Origin: Nitrospira sp.
GTDB taxonomy: Bacteria > Nitrospirota > Nitrospiria > Nitrospirales > Nitrospiraceae
Assembly: GCA_016715825.1 (NCBI GenBank)
Contig: JADJXO010000002.1
Coordinates: 620,001-684,000, forward strand
Length of the DNA: 64,000 bases
Reading direction: 5' to 3'
This document shows positions 33,403 to 42,483 of the stretch, in pieces. The translations under genes were made by a program, and so were the position numbers. Every line of letters begins with the position of its first letter. Within the stretch, counting starts at the first letter, position 1. The notes under the pieces are model-generated. The model was not told the origin of the DNA, ran no database searches, and worked only from the letters and a program-made list of their open reading frames with translations.

Positions 33403-34725
33403 TTAATGGCGAATCTTGGCCTTGGCAATACTGCCGACCACAACAAGCGCGTAATGTTGAGGATTAAGATACTGTCGTGCCACGCGCTGTACATCTTCTT
33501 TCGTCACCCGTTCGATCCACTGTGGGTACTGACTGAAGTAGTCGAACCCCAGGCCGAAAAATTCTACTTGCGCCAAGACTTGTGCCAGCTTCGCCGTGGA
33601 GTCCAGTCGTAAGGGGAAACTCCCCATCAAAAATGATTTGGCCTCGGCCAATTCTTGATCGGTCACTGGGGCCTCACGAATAGCCTTCATTTCGGCAAGC
33701 ACACCATTGAGGGCTTGATTCGTGGTTTCTGTTCGAGTCTGGAGATTGACCCAAAAAGATCCCGGCATCGCCCGAGCATCGTAATGGCTCATGATTCCGT
33801 ATGCGAGTCCTTTCTTGTCTCGTATCGAATCCATCAACCGCGATGAGAACCCTCCGGCACCCAAGATATGGTTCATGACGGTCACCGCATAGAAATCCGG
33901 ATTCGTTCGGCTAATCCCGAGATGGCCGATCACAATGGTTGATTGCGTCAGGTCCTTCTCGATCAGTTGCATGACTTTTTTATCGATTGCAGCCTGCTTC
34001 TTGGCCGATCGAGGTTGGACCGGTCCCTTCTTCCATGATCCAAAATGAGTTTGAACTAATGCGGTTACCTGTTCTGCCGTCACATCACCGACGATCGTAA
34101 GAATGATCTGATTGGGGAGATACTCTTTACCGTAGAAGCCCTGCACATCTGCTAGGGTAATCTTTCGAAGCGTTTCCTCGGTACCGTTTACCGGCCACCG
34201 ATAGGGATGATGCTGGAACACCAGTTGGTTGAACGCCTTCATGGCGACTTGCCCAGGATCATCATTGTCGCTGGATAACTCCCCCTGGATCTGTGAACGG
34301 ACTCGTTCGAATTCATGTTTGGGGAAAACCGGGTGCTGAAGAATATCAGCAAGGAGCGTCAATCCGAGATCAAGGTCTTTCTGGAGAACCCGTACAGAAG
34401 CCGTGCTGAAGTCTTCTCCGGCGTGGGCTCCCAATGAACCACCGACAAAGTCGATTTGTTCAGCCAACTGTTTGGATGTTCTGGTCGTGGTGCCTTCGTC
34501 GAGGAGACTGGCCACGAGGTTTGCCAGGCCTGCCTTGTCAGGGGGGTCTTGGGCCGAGCCTGCCTTGACGAGTGCATGGATTTCGACGATGGGTAGGAAA
34601 TGCTGTTCCAGTACGAGAACGGTCATTCCATTGGGGGTTATCAATCTTGTCGGAGAGATATCGGCAGCCAGTGCCGTCGTCGTTTGACACAGTAGCAACC
34701 CGATACAGAGGAGCCATTGATACAT
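33403..34725 (-). CDS. M16 peptidase family, probable non-catalytic partner
   Basis: The start at MYQWLLCIGLLL is set by TAGGAGGTGGC just upstream; it gives a signal peptide (residues 1-22, cleavage near TALAA) and a 440-residue protein. The N-terminal M16 domain lacks the zinc motif: the place of HxxEH reads GLANLVASLLDEG. The C-terminal domain has SRLMDSIRDKKGLAYGI, the Arg/Tyr region seen in B-type subunits. Such proteins pair with an active M16 partner, which is coded directly upstream (81-bp gap). Acts in the periplasm. Confidence 0.88.
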   Translation of the reverse strand: MYQWLLCIGLLLCQTTTALAADISPTRLITPNGMTVLVLEQHFLPIVEIHALVKAGSAQDPPDKAGLANLVASLLDEGTTTRTSKQLAEQIDFVGGSLGAHAGEDFSTASVRVLQKDLDLGLTLLADILQHPVFPKHEFERVRSQIQGELSSDNDDPGQVAMKAFNQLVFQHHPYRWPVNGTEETLRKITLADVQGFYGKEYLPNQIILTIVGDVTAEQVTALVQTHFGSWKKGPVQPRSAKKQAAIDKKVMQLIEKDLTQSTIVIGHLGISRTNPDFYAVTVMNHILGAGGFSSRLMDSIRDKKGLAYGIMSHYDARAMPGSFWVNLQTRTETTNQALNGVLAEMKAIREAPVTDQELAEAKSFLMGSFPLRLDSTAKLAQVLAQVEFFGLGFDYFSQYPQWIERVTKEDVQRVARQYLNPQHYALVVVGSIAKAKIRH

Positions 34726-34806
34726 GCCACCTCCTACTCCAGGGCATATGGATGGCATGGTGAAACAACGGTGCCTCGTATTGTGTCGCGCACACCTCAT
34801 GGTCAC

Positions 34807-36207
34807 CTAAGATTTTCCTTCGTGTACGGTCGCGGGAGTTGACTCGTCGGGAGACTTCGGCGGTAACGGAACGAGAATGCCAAGGGTACGGTTGTCCTCA
34901 GTCAGATATTGCCTGGCCACACGCTGAATGTCTTTTGCGGTGACAGCCCGTATGCGCTCGACGAATTGATCAATCCGTCGCCAACCGGCCCCTACCATTT
35001 CCGCCTCTCCCAGCAACATGGCGTGGCGAAAATTCGAATCCTGTTCGAATGTTCGTGAGGCCTCAATCTGGTTCTTCGCTCGCTGCAGTTCCTCGTCGGA
35101 GGGCGGCTCGCTTTGAAGGCGTGTAATCTCTCGCTGCAAGGCGACTTCGATTGTTTCGACCTTCGCACTGGGATTCACCAAGGAGTAGAAGTAGAACAGG
35201 CCGGGGTCTGTCTGCATCAAGCTATACTCCGCACCGACGGACAACGAGTTCTTCTGCTCATACACCAGGCTTTGATACAGTCGTGAGCTTTTCCCGCGAG
35301 ACAGGATCGACTCGAGGACATCCAGCGCGTACGAATCGTCACTGGAGTAGTTGGGCACGCGAAACCCCATCATGACAAACGGCACCTGGGCTTCGCGCTT
35401 CAGCAGAAACCGGCGCTCGCCCCGTTGGTCCGGTTCCGGCCGGAGGGATTGCTTAGGGGACGGCCCCCTCGGGATCGGTTCAAACAGCCGTTTGATCGTT
35501 GGGAGCAACTGGTCGGCATTGATATCACCCACGACGACCAGCGTCGCATTATTCGGCGAGTAGAACGTATCGTAGTGCCGTTGTAAGTCTTCGAGGGTCA
35601 TCGCATCGAGATCGGCGAACCAGCCGATGACGGGCCAATGGTAGGGATGGCTCATGTAGGCCTGCGCAAAGAGCGCTTCAACCAGCGCCCCTTGAGGATC
35701 ATCTTCGGATCGTAGACGCCGCTCCTCTTTCACCACTTCGCGTTCGGTTTGGAATTCGGCATTATTCAGCGTCAGGCCCTGCATACGATCGGCTTCCAGT
35801 TCCAACGCCAGGGGGACACGATCAGCCGCTACATTTTCAAAATAGGCGGTGAAATCATGGCTGGTAAATGCATTATCAACCCCGCCGTTCTTCCTGATGA
35901 TTCGTGAAAAGGACCCTTTCGGATATTTCACCGTGCCTTTGAACATCATGTGTTCGAGCATGTGGGAGAGTCCGGCCCGGCCCATCACTTCGTTTCGGGA
36001 TCCCACTCGGTACCACACCTGGACCGTTGCCACCGGCGCCTTGGGAACTTCAACGAGCAGTACCTTCATTCCGTTGGAAAGAATGTATTCGCTCGGCTCG
36101 GCTGCAAGGCCAATTGTGGAGAGGCTGGAGATGAACAAGGCTCCAGCTAGGCAGGTATACCAGGACAATTGAGAAGTCGACTTCTTCATGATAGGAGCGT
36201 TGAGCAT
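34807..36207 (-). CDS. M16 zinc metallopeptidase, catalytic subunit
   Basis: A 466-residue secreted protease. After a signal peptide (hydrophobic part ends TIGLAAEP) it starts with EYILSNGMKVLLVEV; the inverted zinc motif HMLEHMMFKGT (HxxEH) is near residue 85, and the third ligand is in the TEREVVKEERR block. The C-terminal M16 domain has SRLYQSLVYEQKNSLSVGA. It resembles the PqqL/YMXG group. With the downstream non-catalytic homologue it would form a heterodimeric chamber that degrades peptides in the periplasm. Confidence 0.92.
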   Translation of the reverse strand: MLNAPIMKKSTSQLSWYTCLAGALFISSLSTIGLAAEPSEYILSNGMKVLLVEVPKAPVATVQVWYRVGSRNEVMGRAGLSHMLEHMMFKGTVKYPKGSFSRIIRKNGGVDNAFTSHDFTAYFENVAADRVPLALELEADRMQGLTLNNAEFQTEREVVKEERRLRSEDDPQGALVEALFAQAYMSHPYHWPVIGWFADLDAMTLEDLQRHYDTFYSPNNATLVVVGDINADQLLPTIKRLFEPIPRGPSPKQSLRPEPDQRGERRFLLKREAQVPFVMMGFRVPNYSSDDSYALDVLESILSRGKSSRLYQSLVYEQKNSLSVGAEYSLMQTDPGLFYFYSLVNPSAKVETIEVALQREITRLQSEPPSDEELQRAKNQIEASRTFEQDSNFRHAMLLGEAEMVGAGWRRIDQFVERIRAVTAKDIQRVARQYLTEDNRTLGILVPLPPKSPDESTPATVHEGKS

Positions 36208-36231
36208 GCTAACAACGAGGTTCGATAGGTG

Positions 36232-37293
36232 TCAAGATTCGTGAAGGAGATCGACGGAGAGGTTGCCGAGTTGACCACACGCGCCTAACACGTCTTGCCC
36301 GCGGCTCTTTCTCACGAACACATCGAGATCGGCATTCCGAAGGAGGGACTGAAACAGGAGCACGCTTTGTTGCGACGGGCGACGAAACTGGCTGCCGGGA
36401 AATTCGTTGAACGGAATCAGATTGACCTTACAGCGAATCCCTTTCAGTAGCTGAACAAGTCGCCGGGCGTCGGGTGGCTGATCATTGACGTCGGCAAGCA
36501 GGACATATTCAAATGTCAGTCGTTGATGGGAGGCGAGTGGATAGCGTCGGCAGGCGGCGAGGAGGGCGTTGAGAGAGGCGAGTTCGCTTGCGGCAGGCAT
36601 TAACGTTCGGCGCTGCTCCTCGGTCGTTGCATTGAGCGAAACGGCGAGATTCACGCCAAGGGCGGCCACTTCTCCCAAGCGGGATGCCAGTCCTGCTGTC
36701 GAAACCGTAATGCGTCGACGCGACCACCCGAGACCCCACGGCTCGTTCGTCAGCCCGTTGACCGCGGCTTTCAGTGCGTCCAGATTGGCCAGCGGTTCCC
36801 CCATTCCCATGAACACAAGGTTGGTCAAGTGCTCTCCGGCACTCAGCAGATCTTGTGCAGTCAAGACTTGGTCGATGATTTCATGGAGCTTGAGGTTGCG
36901 CTTGAGGCCCATCCTTCCGGTCAGGCAAAAGCTGCAATCCAACTGACACCCGACTTGTGTCGATACGCAGAGCGTCAGCCGTTCGTCATCAGGGATCAGT
37001 ACGGATTCAACCGCCATGCCGTCATCGAGCGCAAATAGCATCTTGCGCGTTCCGTCCTGTGAGGACAGAACCGTCGCATTGGGAGAGCGTCCGACTGATG
37101 TGGATTGCGATAGCATCGCGCGAGCATGTAGGGGAAGATCCGTCATCTCGGTGATCACCCGCACTCGCCGTTGGTACAGCCAGCGCATGATTTGCGTGGC
37201 TCGATAGTCCGGCCAGGACTGGGCGCGGACAAATTTCACCATCTGAGATTCAGTGAAGGCCAAAAGTGGTGGCTGGTTAGTCGGATCCGCCAT
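36232..37293 (-). CDS. rlmN: 23S rRNA (adenine2503-C2)/tRNA methyltransferase
   Basis: Radical-SAM methyltransferase. The iron-sulfur motif CQLDCSFC (Cx3Cx2C) lies in STQVGCQLDCSFCLTGRMG near residue 115. Other blocks are NLVFMGMGEPLANLDAL, RITVSTAGLA, VSLNA and the C-terminal VRKSRGQDVLGACGQL with the methyl-carrying cysteine. The second reactive cysteine pattern matches RlmN rather than Cfr only by context; 353 residues is normal. It methylates A2503 in 23S rRNA and A37 in some tRNAs. Confidence 0.94.
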   Translation of the reverse strand: MADPTNQPPLLAFTESQMVKFVRAQSWPDYRATQIMRWLYQRRVRVITEMTDLPLHARAMLSQSTSVGRSPNATVLSSQDGTRKMLFALDDGMAVESVLIPDDERLTLCVSTQVGCQLDCSFCLTGRMGLKRNLKLHEIIDQVLTAQDLLSAGEHLTNLVFMGMGEPLANLDALKAAVNGLTNEPWGLGWSRRRITVSTAGLASRLGEVAALGVNLAVSLNATTEEQRRTLMPAASELASLNALLAACRRYPLASHQRLTFEYVLLADVNDQPPDARRLVQLLKGIRCKVNLIPFNEFPGSQFRRPSQQSVLLFQSLLRNADLDVFVRKSRGQDVLGACGQLGNLSVDLLHES

Positions 37294-37392
37294 GAATCAA
37301 ACCAGAATTCCAATTCTCTAGGAGGGTAGAGCCTATCATAGCGTGAACCTGCCCGCCTATGGAGCTCTCTTGATCAGGCGGTCCGAAACTTC

Positions 37393-37420
37393 TTCCATTG
37401 TGGGCGGCCCTGTATATAAT
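37393..37420 (+). promoter_or_regulatory. putative promoter of slt
   Basis: A consensus -10 TATAAT (37415-37420) ends 28 bp before the GTG start of the transglycosylase gene. The -35 region (TTCCAT at 37393, 16-bp spacing) is weak. Confidence 0.45.
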
Positions 37421-37448
37421 GAAGCGAGATGGAAGTCGGTAGGTATCT

Positions 37449-39755
37449 GTGAAAACCTCGACCACATATTACCTGATCATCGGTTGCACACTGGCGGTTG
37501 TGTGCGGAGCGGCGCCTGTGTTTGGAGGGGTGGTCTCTCGTGATGCTTCTACCTCGCAGGGTGGCAAACCTCAAGAGTCAACGGCTGAGCCCTGCCTTTC
37601 TGCAGAAGAGTGTTTCGCGGCAGCGGTCTTCGCCAAAGAGCGACCCGGCCTATCCTTCACGAAGGATCAAGTTATGGCGCTGAAACTGGAACGTCTGCGA
37701 AAGGTCATAAAAGAATATCCGGTTTCACAGTGGGGGAAGCGTGCCGTCTTACTCTCCGGCGTCCTCTCGATCGATCAGAACCCTGCGGCAGCGATTTCCT
37801 ACTTACGGACCGCGCAACGGGACCTTCCCGTACTCGACGACTATATTCGATTTTGGATCGGAGAAGCCTTGCTGCATTTGGGCGATCCCAAGGAGGCGGC
37901 CTCCATGTTTGAAAGCGTGCTCCAAGCTGTTCCTGACTCCAATTTGGCCGATCAAGTGACGTTTCGTGCCGGGGAAGCTTGGTATCAAGCTTCCAGATGC
38001 CCTGAAGCTATTTCTTGGCTGCTAAAGGCCGCTGCGCTCAATGGTAAGAGCTCGCACGTCGCGCAAGCCAAATTGCGGTTAGCCTCTTGTTCCCTTCGGG
38101 AAAATCAACTGAACGAGGGGAGAGAAGTGCTCAAGCAGCTTTGGGCGAAGTTCCCCTATACCAAGGAGGCAAAGGAAGCCGAGGTGCTGCTTGCGGCCAA
38201 TATAGGAGGTGAGCCTTGGGCAGCGTCGCCGGACGAGCATTATGCCAGGGCGCAGGCGTTCCTTGGGCAGTCGCTTCATGTGGAGGCGATTGAAGAGTTG
38301 AAGAAGTTCTTGGCGCAACACCCCGGTTCCCCCCATCGAAGGGATGCCAAGCTGAAGTTGGGCGTTGCCCAAGTTCGCCTCAAACTCTACGACCAAGCGC
38401 GCGAGACGTTCCATGAACTCGCGGCTGAGAAAGGGGCGCGGGCCGACGAAGCCACGGTTTGGTTAGTCAGGGTCTATCTCAGGCAAGGGCTCGGAGAACA
38501 GCTCTTGGAGCTCTGCCGGACAGTACACAAACGAAAGTTGAGCCCAGAACAAAAAGGTCAAATCAACGTGTTTTGTGGAGTCTGGCTTGAGGATCATGCA
38601 CGGTACGACGAAGCGATTGTCAAATATCGACGTGCAGCCAAATCGGGAGAGCCGGCTTCACAACGGGCGGAAGCGCGTTGGCGGGAAGGGTGGGTCTTCT
38701 ACCGAACGGCCCGCTATCGAGAGGCGATCACTGCGTGGCAGCAGATCGTCGATCAGAAGGGGAGCGAGCTGGAGCCACAAGCGCTCTACTGGATTGCCCG
38801 TTCCTACGGCCATGTTGAAGCGGCGAAGTCCCAGCAAGTGTTTGCGCAACTCTGTCAGCAGTTCCCCCATACCTACTATTGCCAACTTGTGGGGGATCAA
38901 GTGGACATGGTGACCCCGAGTCGGGCCGAACATGGACGCGCCGGTGTTGCGACTGTCTCTTCGACTCAGCCGATGGCAGAGTCAGTCGCGGCCTCAGCCC
39001 AGGATAATCATGCAAAAAATCGAGCGGATATCGAGCAGCAGTCGGCCTATCGGCGCGCGGTAGAACTGCGGGCGCTTGGTCTCGAACGGGATGCCGTCAG
39101 GGAACTTGCGGTTTTGACGGACCGGTACGGTCAGGATCCTGAGGCGTTGGCGGCGTTATCGATCATGTTGAATGAGGTTGGTGCGTACCATCATGCCTTG
39201 CGCCTTGTGCGCTCTCGATTTCGGGAGCAGTTGGAGCGGACGGGTGGAGAGGTCGCGGACGGCCTCTGGGGCGTCGCCTATCCGACCGGGTTAATTCCCA
39301 CGATTCAAGGGTCGGCGGTTAAGGGTGTGGATCCATTTCTTGTGGCGGCCATTATTCGGGAGGAGAGTCAATATGATCAGAAAGCGGTTTCTCGTGTCGG
39401 AGCGATCGGACTCATGCAGGTGATGCCGGCTACTGCCAGTGCCGTGGCTCAACAGCACCGGCTTCCACCTGTCTCCAGGGAAGATCTCTTCGATCAGGAA
39501 GTGAACATCCGAATCGGTGTTCGGTATGTGGAGCAACTCCTTACGCAGTTTTCCGGCAATTTGGTCCAGACCATTGCCGCTTATAATGCGGGACCGATGG
39601 TCGTCAGAAGTTGGGCGGACACGTACGATGGTCGGAGCGAAGATGAGTTTGTTGAGCTCATCCATTATCGGGAAACCAGGCAATACGTCAAACGGGTACT
39701 TCGAAGTTACAAGGAATACCTTCGTCTGGACGGGAGGCAAAAAACCGTTTCTTGA
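37449..39755 (+). CDS. slt: Slt70-like lytic transglycosylase with TPR superhelix
   Basis: A 768-residue periplasmic enzyme starting at GTG. Signal peptide at residues 5-25 (YLIIGCTLAVVCGAAPVFG). Residues 60-560 are helical repeats of TPR/Sel1 kind (ISYLRTAQRDLPVLDDYIRF, YDEAIVKYRRAAKSGEPAS, WYQASRCPEAISWLLKAA) that form the U-shaped domain of Slt70. The SLT domain is at the end: IIREESQYDQKAVSRVGAIG with the catalytic Glu, LMQVMPATA, VRYVEQLLTQF and IAAYNAGPMVVRSW. It cuts glycan strands to anhydro-muropeptides. The stop codon overlaps the -35 of the next promoter. Confidence 0.93.
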   Translation: MKTSTTYYLIIGCTLAVVCGAAPVFGGVVSRDASTSQGGKPQESTAEPCLSAEECFAAAVFAKERPGLSFTKDQVMALKLERLRKVIKEYPVSQWGKRAVLLSGVLSIDQNPAAAISYLRTAQRDLPVLDDYIRFWIGEALLHLGDPKEAASMFESVLQAVPDSNLADQVTFRAGEAWYQASRCPEAISWLLKAAALNGKSSHVAQAKLRLASCSLRENQLNEGREVLKQLWAKFPYTKEAKEAEVLLAANIGGEPWAASPDEHYARAQAFLGQSLHVEAIEELKKFLAQHPGSPHRRDAKLKLGVAQVRLKLYDQARETFHELAAEKGARADEATVWLVRVYLRQGLGEQLLELCRTVHKRKLSPEQKGQINVFCGVWLEDHARYDEAIVKYRRAAKSGEPASQRAEARWREGWVFYRTARYREAITAWQQIVDQKGSELEPQALYWIARSYGHVEAAKSQQVFAQLCQQFPHTYYCQLVGDQVDMVTPSRAEHGRAGVATVSSTQPMAESVAASAQDNHAKNRADIEQQSAYRRAVELRALGLERDAVRELAVLTDRYGQDPEALAALSIMLNEVGAYHHALRLVRSRFREQLERTGGEVADGLWGVAYPTGLIPTIQGSAVKGVDPFLVAAIIREESQYDQKAVSRVGAIGLMQVMPATASAVAQQHRLPPVSREDLFDQEVNIRIGVRYVEQLLTQFSGNLVQTIAAYNAGPMVVRSWADTYDGRSEDEFVELIHYRETRQYVKRVLRSYKEYLRLDGRQKTVS

Positions 39756-39780
39756 CAGGGTGTTACGAAGTTTTTATAGT
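39752..39780 (+). promoter_or_regulatory. strong sigma70 promoter of zapB-zapA
   Basis: TTGACA (39752-39757), exactly 17 bp, then TATAGT (39775-39780). This is close to full consensus. The predicted start is about 35 bp upstream of zapB. The -35 box contains the stop codon of slt. Confidence 0.8.
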
Positions 39781-39821
39781 GCGATCCATACTCCTATTAG
39801 GTCCAACCAAGAGGAACTGCC

Positions 39822-40076
39822 ATGTCGTTAGATCGACTTGATGCACTGGAGACTCGAATTCGTGACCTGGTAAAGCTGGTTCAGGAACTCAAGCAAAAGA
39901 ACGCCGTCTTGGAAGGCGAAATCAGAACGGCCCGTCAACAATTGGCGGCACAGGATGATGCTAATACCCGATGGGAAAAGGAGCGGGTCGATATCAGGTC
40001 TCGAATCGAGAAAGTCCTGAACGAGATTGAACTGCTCGAATGCGTCGAAGATCCCAAGGAGGTGGCCATTGACTAG
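39822..40076 (+). CDS. zapB: ZapB-like coiled-coil cell-division protein
   Basis: An 84-residue, almost fully helical protein with heptad spacing of Leu (LDALETRIRDLVKLVQEL, then NAVLEGEIRTARQQL, then IRSRIEKVLNEIELLE). ZapB proteins form antiparallel coiled coils that link FtsZ-bound ZapA to the chromosome. The family is weakly conserved in sequence; the call depends on length, coiled coil and the directly following zapA, which it overlaps by 8 bp. Confidence 0.78.
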   Translation: MSLDRLDALETRIRDLVKLVQELKQKNAVLEGEIRTARQQLAAQDDANTRWEKERVDIRSRIEKVLNEIELLECVEDPKEVAID

Positions 40077-40365
40077 GATTATCGATGTTGAAATTTATGG
40101 TCAACGGTACGCGATCGCGGGAGATGGTGACGATGCCTATATCCGGAGGTTGGCGAATTTTGTGGATGATCAGATGAAAAATTTGGCGGAGGGAATGAAA
40201 ACGACGACACCGTCGAAGCTGGCGGTTCTGACGGCTATCAACCTTGCCCATAGGCTGTTTGAGGCCGAGAAGAAACGGGCGCAAGGAGAAGCCGATGTCG
40301 AACGACGAATGGCGACCTTGATGGAATCTATCGATGAGCAGATGCCGACATCGCTCTTTCGATAG
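40069..40365 (+). CDS. zapA: cell-division protein ZapA
   Basis: The start is a TTG inside the last codons of zapB, set by AAGGAGGTGG seven bases earlier. The 98-residue protein begins RIIDVEIYGQRYAIAGDGDD and continues YIRRLANFVDDQMKNLAE and LAVLTAINLAHRLFEAEK, the ZapA fold of a small beta hairpin plus a long helix. ZapA bundles FtsZ filaments at mid-cell. In many bacteria zapA is followed by the 6S RNA gene; the 537-bp gap after it is worth reading in that light. Confidence 0.9.
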   Translation: MTRIIDVEIYGQRYAIAGDGDDAYIRRLANFVDDQMKNLAEGMKTTTPSKLAVLTAINLAHRLFEAEKKRAQGEADVERRMATLMESIDEQMPTSLFR

Positions 40366-40468
40366 CAGGATTCGCCTTGCTTTCAAAGAGTCCCTTTGTT
40401 ATCGTGCAGATAAGTAAGGGTATTGAGGGCCAGAGGGAAGGATACTTTCGCGAAATTGTGTATGTACC

Positions 40469-40767
40469 GGAAACGAATGTAGTGAGAAGAAGAGAGAATC
40501 GACGTTGAGGGGATACGAAGAACTGGTCCGGTGGGTACTGATGATACGAACCTTGATCGATCAACTGGTTTCTGCGAATCGACCAGTTGTCCGATACGAT
40601 GTCAGTCGGAATGCGCCGGCCGGAAGCAGCGAGCATCGATCATCCATAGCTGTTTCGATACATGACGCTCATATGCACCTAGGAACCGATGGTCAGCAAC
40701 GGTGGAGGGGCAGAGCAGGAAACAGGGTAAGGATGGAGATGGTCCCCCTAAACTCTCTTGTGTTTCC
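40469..40767 (+). ncRNA. candidate structured RNA between zapA and rny (possibly 6S RNA)
   Basis: No ORF of quality lies in this 537-bp gap. Nested pairings are seen: CAACTGGT/ACCAGTTG (40562-40569 with 40582-40589), ACTGA/TCAGT (40537 with 40602), CTGGTC/GGCCGG with wobbles (40523 with 40618), which build a rod with internal bubbles of about 100 nt. An outer closure, GGAAAC plus AAGAGAG with CTCTCTT plus GTTTCC (40469-40496 with 40753-40767), would extend it to 299 nt. Position after zapA is where ssrS is often found. Sequence does not match the E. coli 6S words, so the class is open. Confidence 0.35.
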
Positions 40768-40902
40768 AGACTGAGTCACTCGCGATTTCCTACGCCTCCC
40801 TCTGTCTTCATCCCATATCTACATATTGTGCCTGCTGTGTTCGATTAGTGCGTAGGCCTTCTGTCAGGTTTCGCACAGCCACCTGATGGGTTTTAAAAGG
40901 GG

Positions 40903-42483
40903 GTGACTTCCATTTCAACCTCAATCGTCATCTACATCTTGCTTTCTGGGGTTCTCGGCGCCGTGGTGGGAGCTGGAATATTTGAGCTTCTGCGTCGCCG
41001 GATGGTCGGTGCCAAACAAACCGAAGCGGAAGGACTGGCTAAACAGGTTGTGCAGAATGCACAACGCGAGGCTGAGAATGTGCTGAAAGAAGCGAGACTC
41101 GAAGCCAAGGATCTCGCATTCAAGGCAAGATCCGAGTTCGAACAAGAACAGAAAGCCAAGCTTGGCGAACTGCTGACGTTGGAGAAACGGCTGATTCAAC
41201 GAGAGGAAGGGTTTGACCAAAAAGTCACTGCGCTGGAAAGACGGGAAAATGAGGCACGCAAGCGTGAAGCCGATTTTACGAAACGCGAAGAGGGGCTCTT
41301 AGCCAAGGAATCAGCTTGCGCGAAAGCTGAGCGTGAGCATCGTGAGGCGCTGGAACGCGTGGCTGGTATGACGGCGGATGAAGCCAAGAAACAGTTAATC
41401 GTGGAAATGGAGTCGCAGGCTCGGCTGGATGCCGTGGGGATTGCCAAGCGAACGATTGAAGAGGCCCGGGAAAATGCGGAGCGTGAAGCTCGGGAAATCA
41501 TTACGTCGTCGATTCAGCGTGTCGTTCGGGATTATGTGTCGGAATCCACGATTTCGGTGGTGCCTATTCCGAACGATGCGATGAAAGGGCGAATCATCGG
41601 TCGAGAAGGGCGAAACATCCGCGCGCTTGAGGCGGCGACAGGCATTGATCTGATCATTGATGAAACTCCCGAGGCGGTGATTATCTCAGGATTTGATCCA
41701 TTGCGACGCGAGATCGCCAAAGTCTCGCTGGAACGCCTGATGCATGATGGACGCATCCATCCCACGCGCATTGAGGAAATTGTGGAGAAAGTCAAAGTCG
41801 ATATCGACAAGCTCATGTACGAAGAGGCTGAGAAGATTATTTTTGAGCTCGGGCTTTCGGACTTTCATCCGGAATTGATCAAAGTGTTGGGACGCCTGAA
41901 ATATCGGACGAGCTACGGACAGAACAACCTGTACCATGCGCGTGAAGCCTCCTATATCTGCGGCATCATGGCCTCGGAGCTTGGACTCGATGTCAGATTG
42001 GCACGCCGCGGGGCGTTACTCCATGATATCGGCAAGGCGGTCAGCCATGAGGAAGAAGGACCGCACGCCATGCTCGGGGCTGAGATCGCCAAAAAGTACG
42101 GTGAATCCGAAAAGATCGTCAATGCAATCGCGGGGCATCATGAACAGGTTGAGCCAATTTGTCCGGAGAGTGTGCTGGTGGCGGCTGCCGAAGCCCTGTC
42201 GGCTGCGCGTCCCGGTGCACGACGCGAAGCGCTGGAGTCGTATGTGAAGCGGCTGGAGAAACTCGAATCGCTGGCGACCGGGCATAAGGGCGTGCAGAAG
42301 GCATATGCCATCCAGGCCGGCCGAGAGATCCGGGTCATTGTCAGACAAGAAGACATTACCGATGCCGAATCGTTTCAACTCTCGCGCGAACTGGCGAAGA
42401 AGATTGAGCAAGAGTTGACGTACCCTGGGCAGATCAAAGTGACCGTCATCAGAGAGAGTCGCTACGTGGAGTACGCCAAATGA
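40903..42483 (+). CDS. rny: ribonuclease Y
   Basis: Endoribonuclease that starts mRNA decay at the membrane. Residues 8-28 form the N-terminal anchor (VIYILLSGVLGAVVGAGIF), then a coiled coil to about 200, a KH domain (IGREGRNIRALEAATGIDL), and an HD domain with LLHDIGKAVSHEEEGPHA and INAIAGHHEQ-like metal ligands. Length of 526 residues is usual (about 520). GTG is used as start, with a purine run only a few bases before it. It overlaps the next gene by 4 bp. Confidence 0.95.
   Translation: MTSISTSIVIYILLSGVLGAVVGAGIFELLRRRMVGAKQTEAEGLAKQVVQNAQREAENVLKEARLEAKDLAFKARSEFEQEQKAKLGELLTLEKRLIQREEGFDQKVTALERRENEARKREADFTKREEGLLAKESACAKAEREHREALERVAGMTADEAKKQLIVEMESQARLDAVGIAKRTIEEARENAEREAREIITSSIQRVVRDYVSESTISVVPIPNDAMKGRIIGREGRNIRALEAATGIDLIIDETPEAVIISGFDPLRREIAKVSLERLMHDGRIHPTRIEEIVEKVKVDIDKLMYEEAEKIIFELGLSDFHPELIKVLGRLKYRTSYGQNNLYHAREASYICGIMASELGLDVRLARRGALLHDIGKAVSHEEEGPHAMLGAEIAKKYGESEKIVNAIAGHHEQVEPICPESVLVAAAEALSAARPGARREALESYVKRLEKLESLATGHKGVQKAYAIQAGREIRVIVRQEDITDAESFQLSRELAKKIEQELTYPGQIKVTVIRESRYVEYAK

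Noticed and set aside
40598..40630. Words CCGGAAGCAGC and GTCAGTCGGAA similar to the 4.5S/SRP RNA tip
   Set aside because: The order and pairing needed for the GGAA tetraloop hairpin are not present; one GGA is missing from the consensus word.
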